Assembly (NCBI GenBank): GCA_900544905.1
Contig: UQXF01000045.1
Span: 1 to 23,928 of the forward strand
Origin: an uncultured Clostridium sp.
Lineage (GTDB): Bacteria; Bacillota; Clostridia; Lachnospirales; Lachnospiraceae
DNA: 23,928 nt
Direction: 5' to 3'
Shown: one piece after another, positions 23,885-23,928 of the stretch
How the letters are laid out: each line of letters opens with the position of its first letter
How positions within the stretch are numbered: position 1 is the stretch's first letter
Program-made: the position numbers and the translations under genes
The notes under the pieces: generated by a model
Told to the model about the DNA's origin: nothing
Seen by the model: only the letters and a program-made list of their open reading frames with translations
Databases searched by the model: none

Positions 23885-23928
23885 CTGTCTCTTATGCACA
23901 TCTCCGAGCCCACGAGACTCGACGTCAT
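23885..23928 (-). other. Untrimmed Illumina Nextera i7 adapter (artefact)
   Basis: Reverse complement of the left-end adapter: mosaic end 23885-23903, read-2 site 23904-23918, index 23919-23926 (same GACGTCGA on the minus strand) and two bases of P7. One base differs from the standard mosaic end (G at 23896 where A is expected). The genomic sequence ends at 23884. Confidence 0.98.

Noticed and set aside
23854..23928. Extended N-terminus of SpoIVB
   Set aside because: These 25 codons are adapter plus the untranslated leader containing the ribosome binding site; ATG 23853 is the true start.
1..23928. Terminal inverted repeats suggesting a linear mobile element
   Set aside because: They are the same library adapter and index at both ends.

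Overview
The window is one assembled contig, almost certainly from a spore-forming Firmicute of the class Clostridia, most likely a gut Lachnospiraceae. The reasons are strong AGGAGG-type ribosome binding sites, TTG and GTG starts, spoIVB next to Spo0A genes, a PASTA kinase (PrkC) with its phosphatase, and a DAP-type MurE. No rRNA, tRNA, CRISPR array, insertion sequence or phage gene is visible. Both ends (1-49 and 23885-23928) are untrimmed Illumina Nextera i7 adapter carrying the same 8-base index, so neither end is a biological boundary. The first 49 and last 44 bases should be removed before use.

Layout from left to right. A 5' fragment of a PutP-type sodium/proline symporter gene (minus strand) runs into the left adapter. 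A divergent, promoter-bearing gap separates it from a plus-strand Na/phosphate cotransporter with a PhoU-like tail (537-2468). Everything else is on the minus strand. Read in the direction of transcription (right to left) the order is: spoIVB; two tandem Spo0A-family genes; glgA; rqcH; yicC-gmk-rpoZ; murE-priA; then nine closely packed genes def-fmt-rsmB-rlmN-stp-prkC-rsgA-rpe-thiN, ending in a terminator whose U-tract lies inside the 3' end of the convergent phosphate transporter gene.

The nine-gene run is the classic Firmicute housekeeping cluster. It covers N-terminal methionine processing (def, fmt), rRNA modification (rsmB, rlmN), the Stp/PrkC phosphorylation pair sensing cell-wall fragments, the ribosome-assembly GTPase RsgA, Rpe and thiamine pyrophosphokinase. 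It has its own promoter in the priA-def gap. Upstream, yicC-gmk-rpoZ has a promoter overlapping the rqcH terminator, and rpoZ is followed by a GC-rich hairpin. Compared with the order known from Bacillus subtilis, remA (between yicC and gmk) and coaBC (between rpoZ and priA) are absent, and murE occupies the second slot.

The most unusual part is 20732-22743. Two consecutive Spo0A-family regulators have well-conserved DNA-binding domains, but both receivers have lost key phosphorylation residues. The copy next to spoIVB has Asn where the phosphoacceptor Asp should be. The second copy keeps the Asp but lacks the acidic pair and the conserved Lys. An exact 0A box and an inverted repeat lie just upstream of the first copy. 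SpoIVB itself keeps its catalytic His and Ser, so the sporulation pathway does not look decayed.
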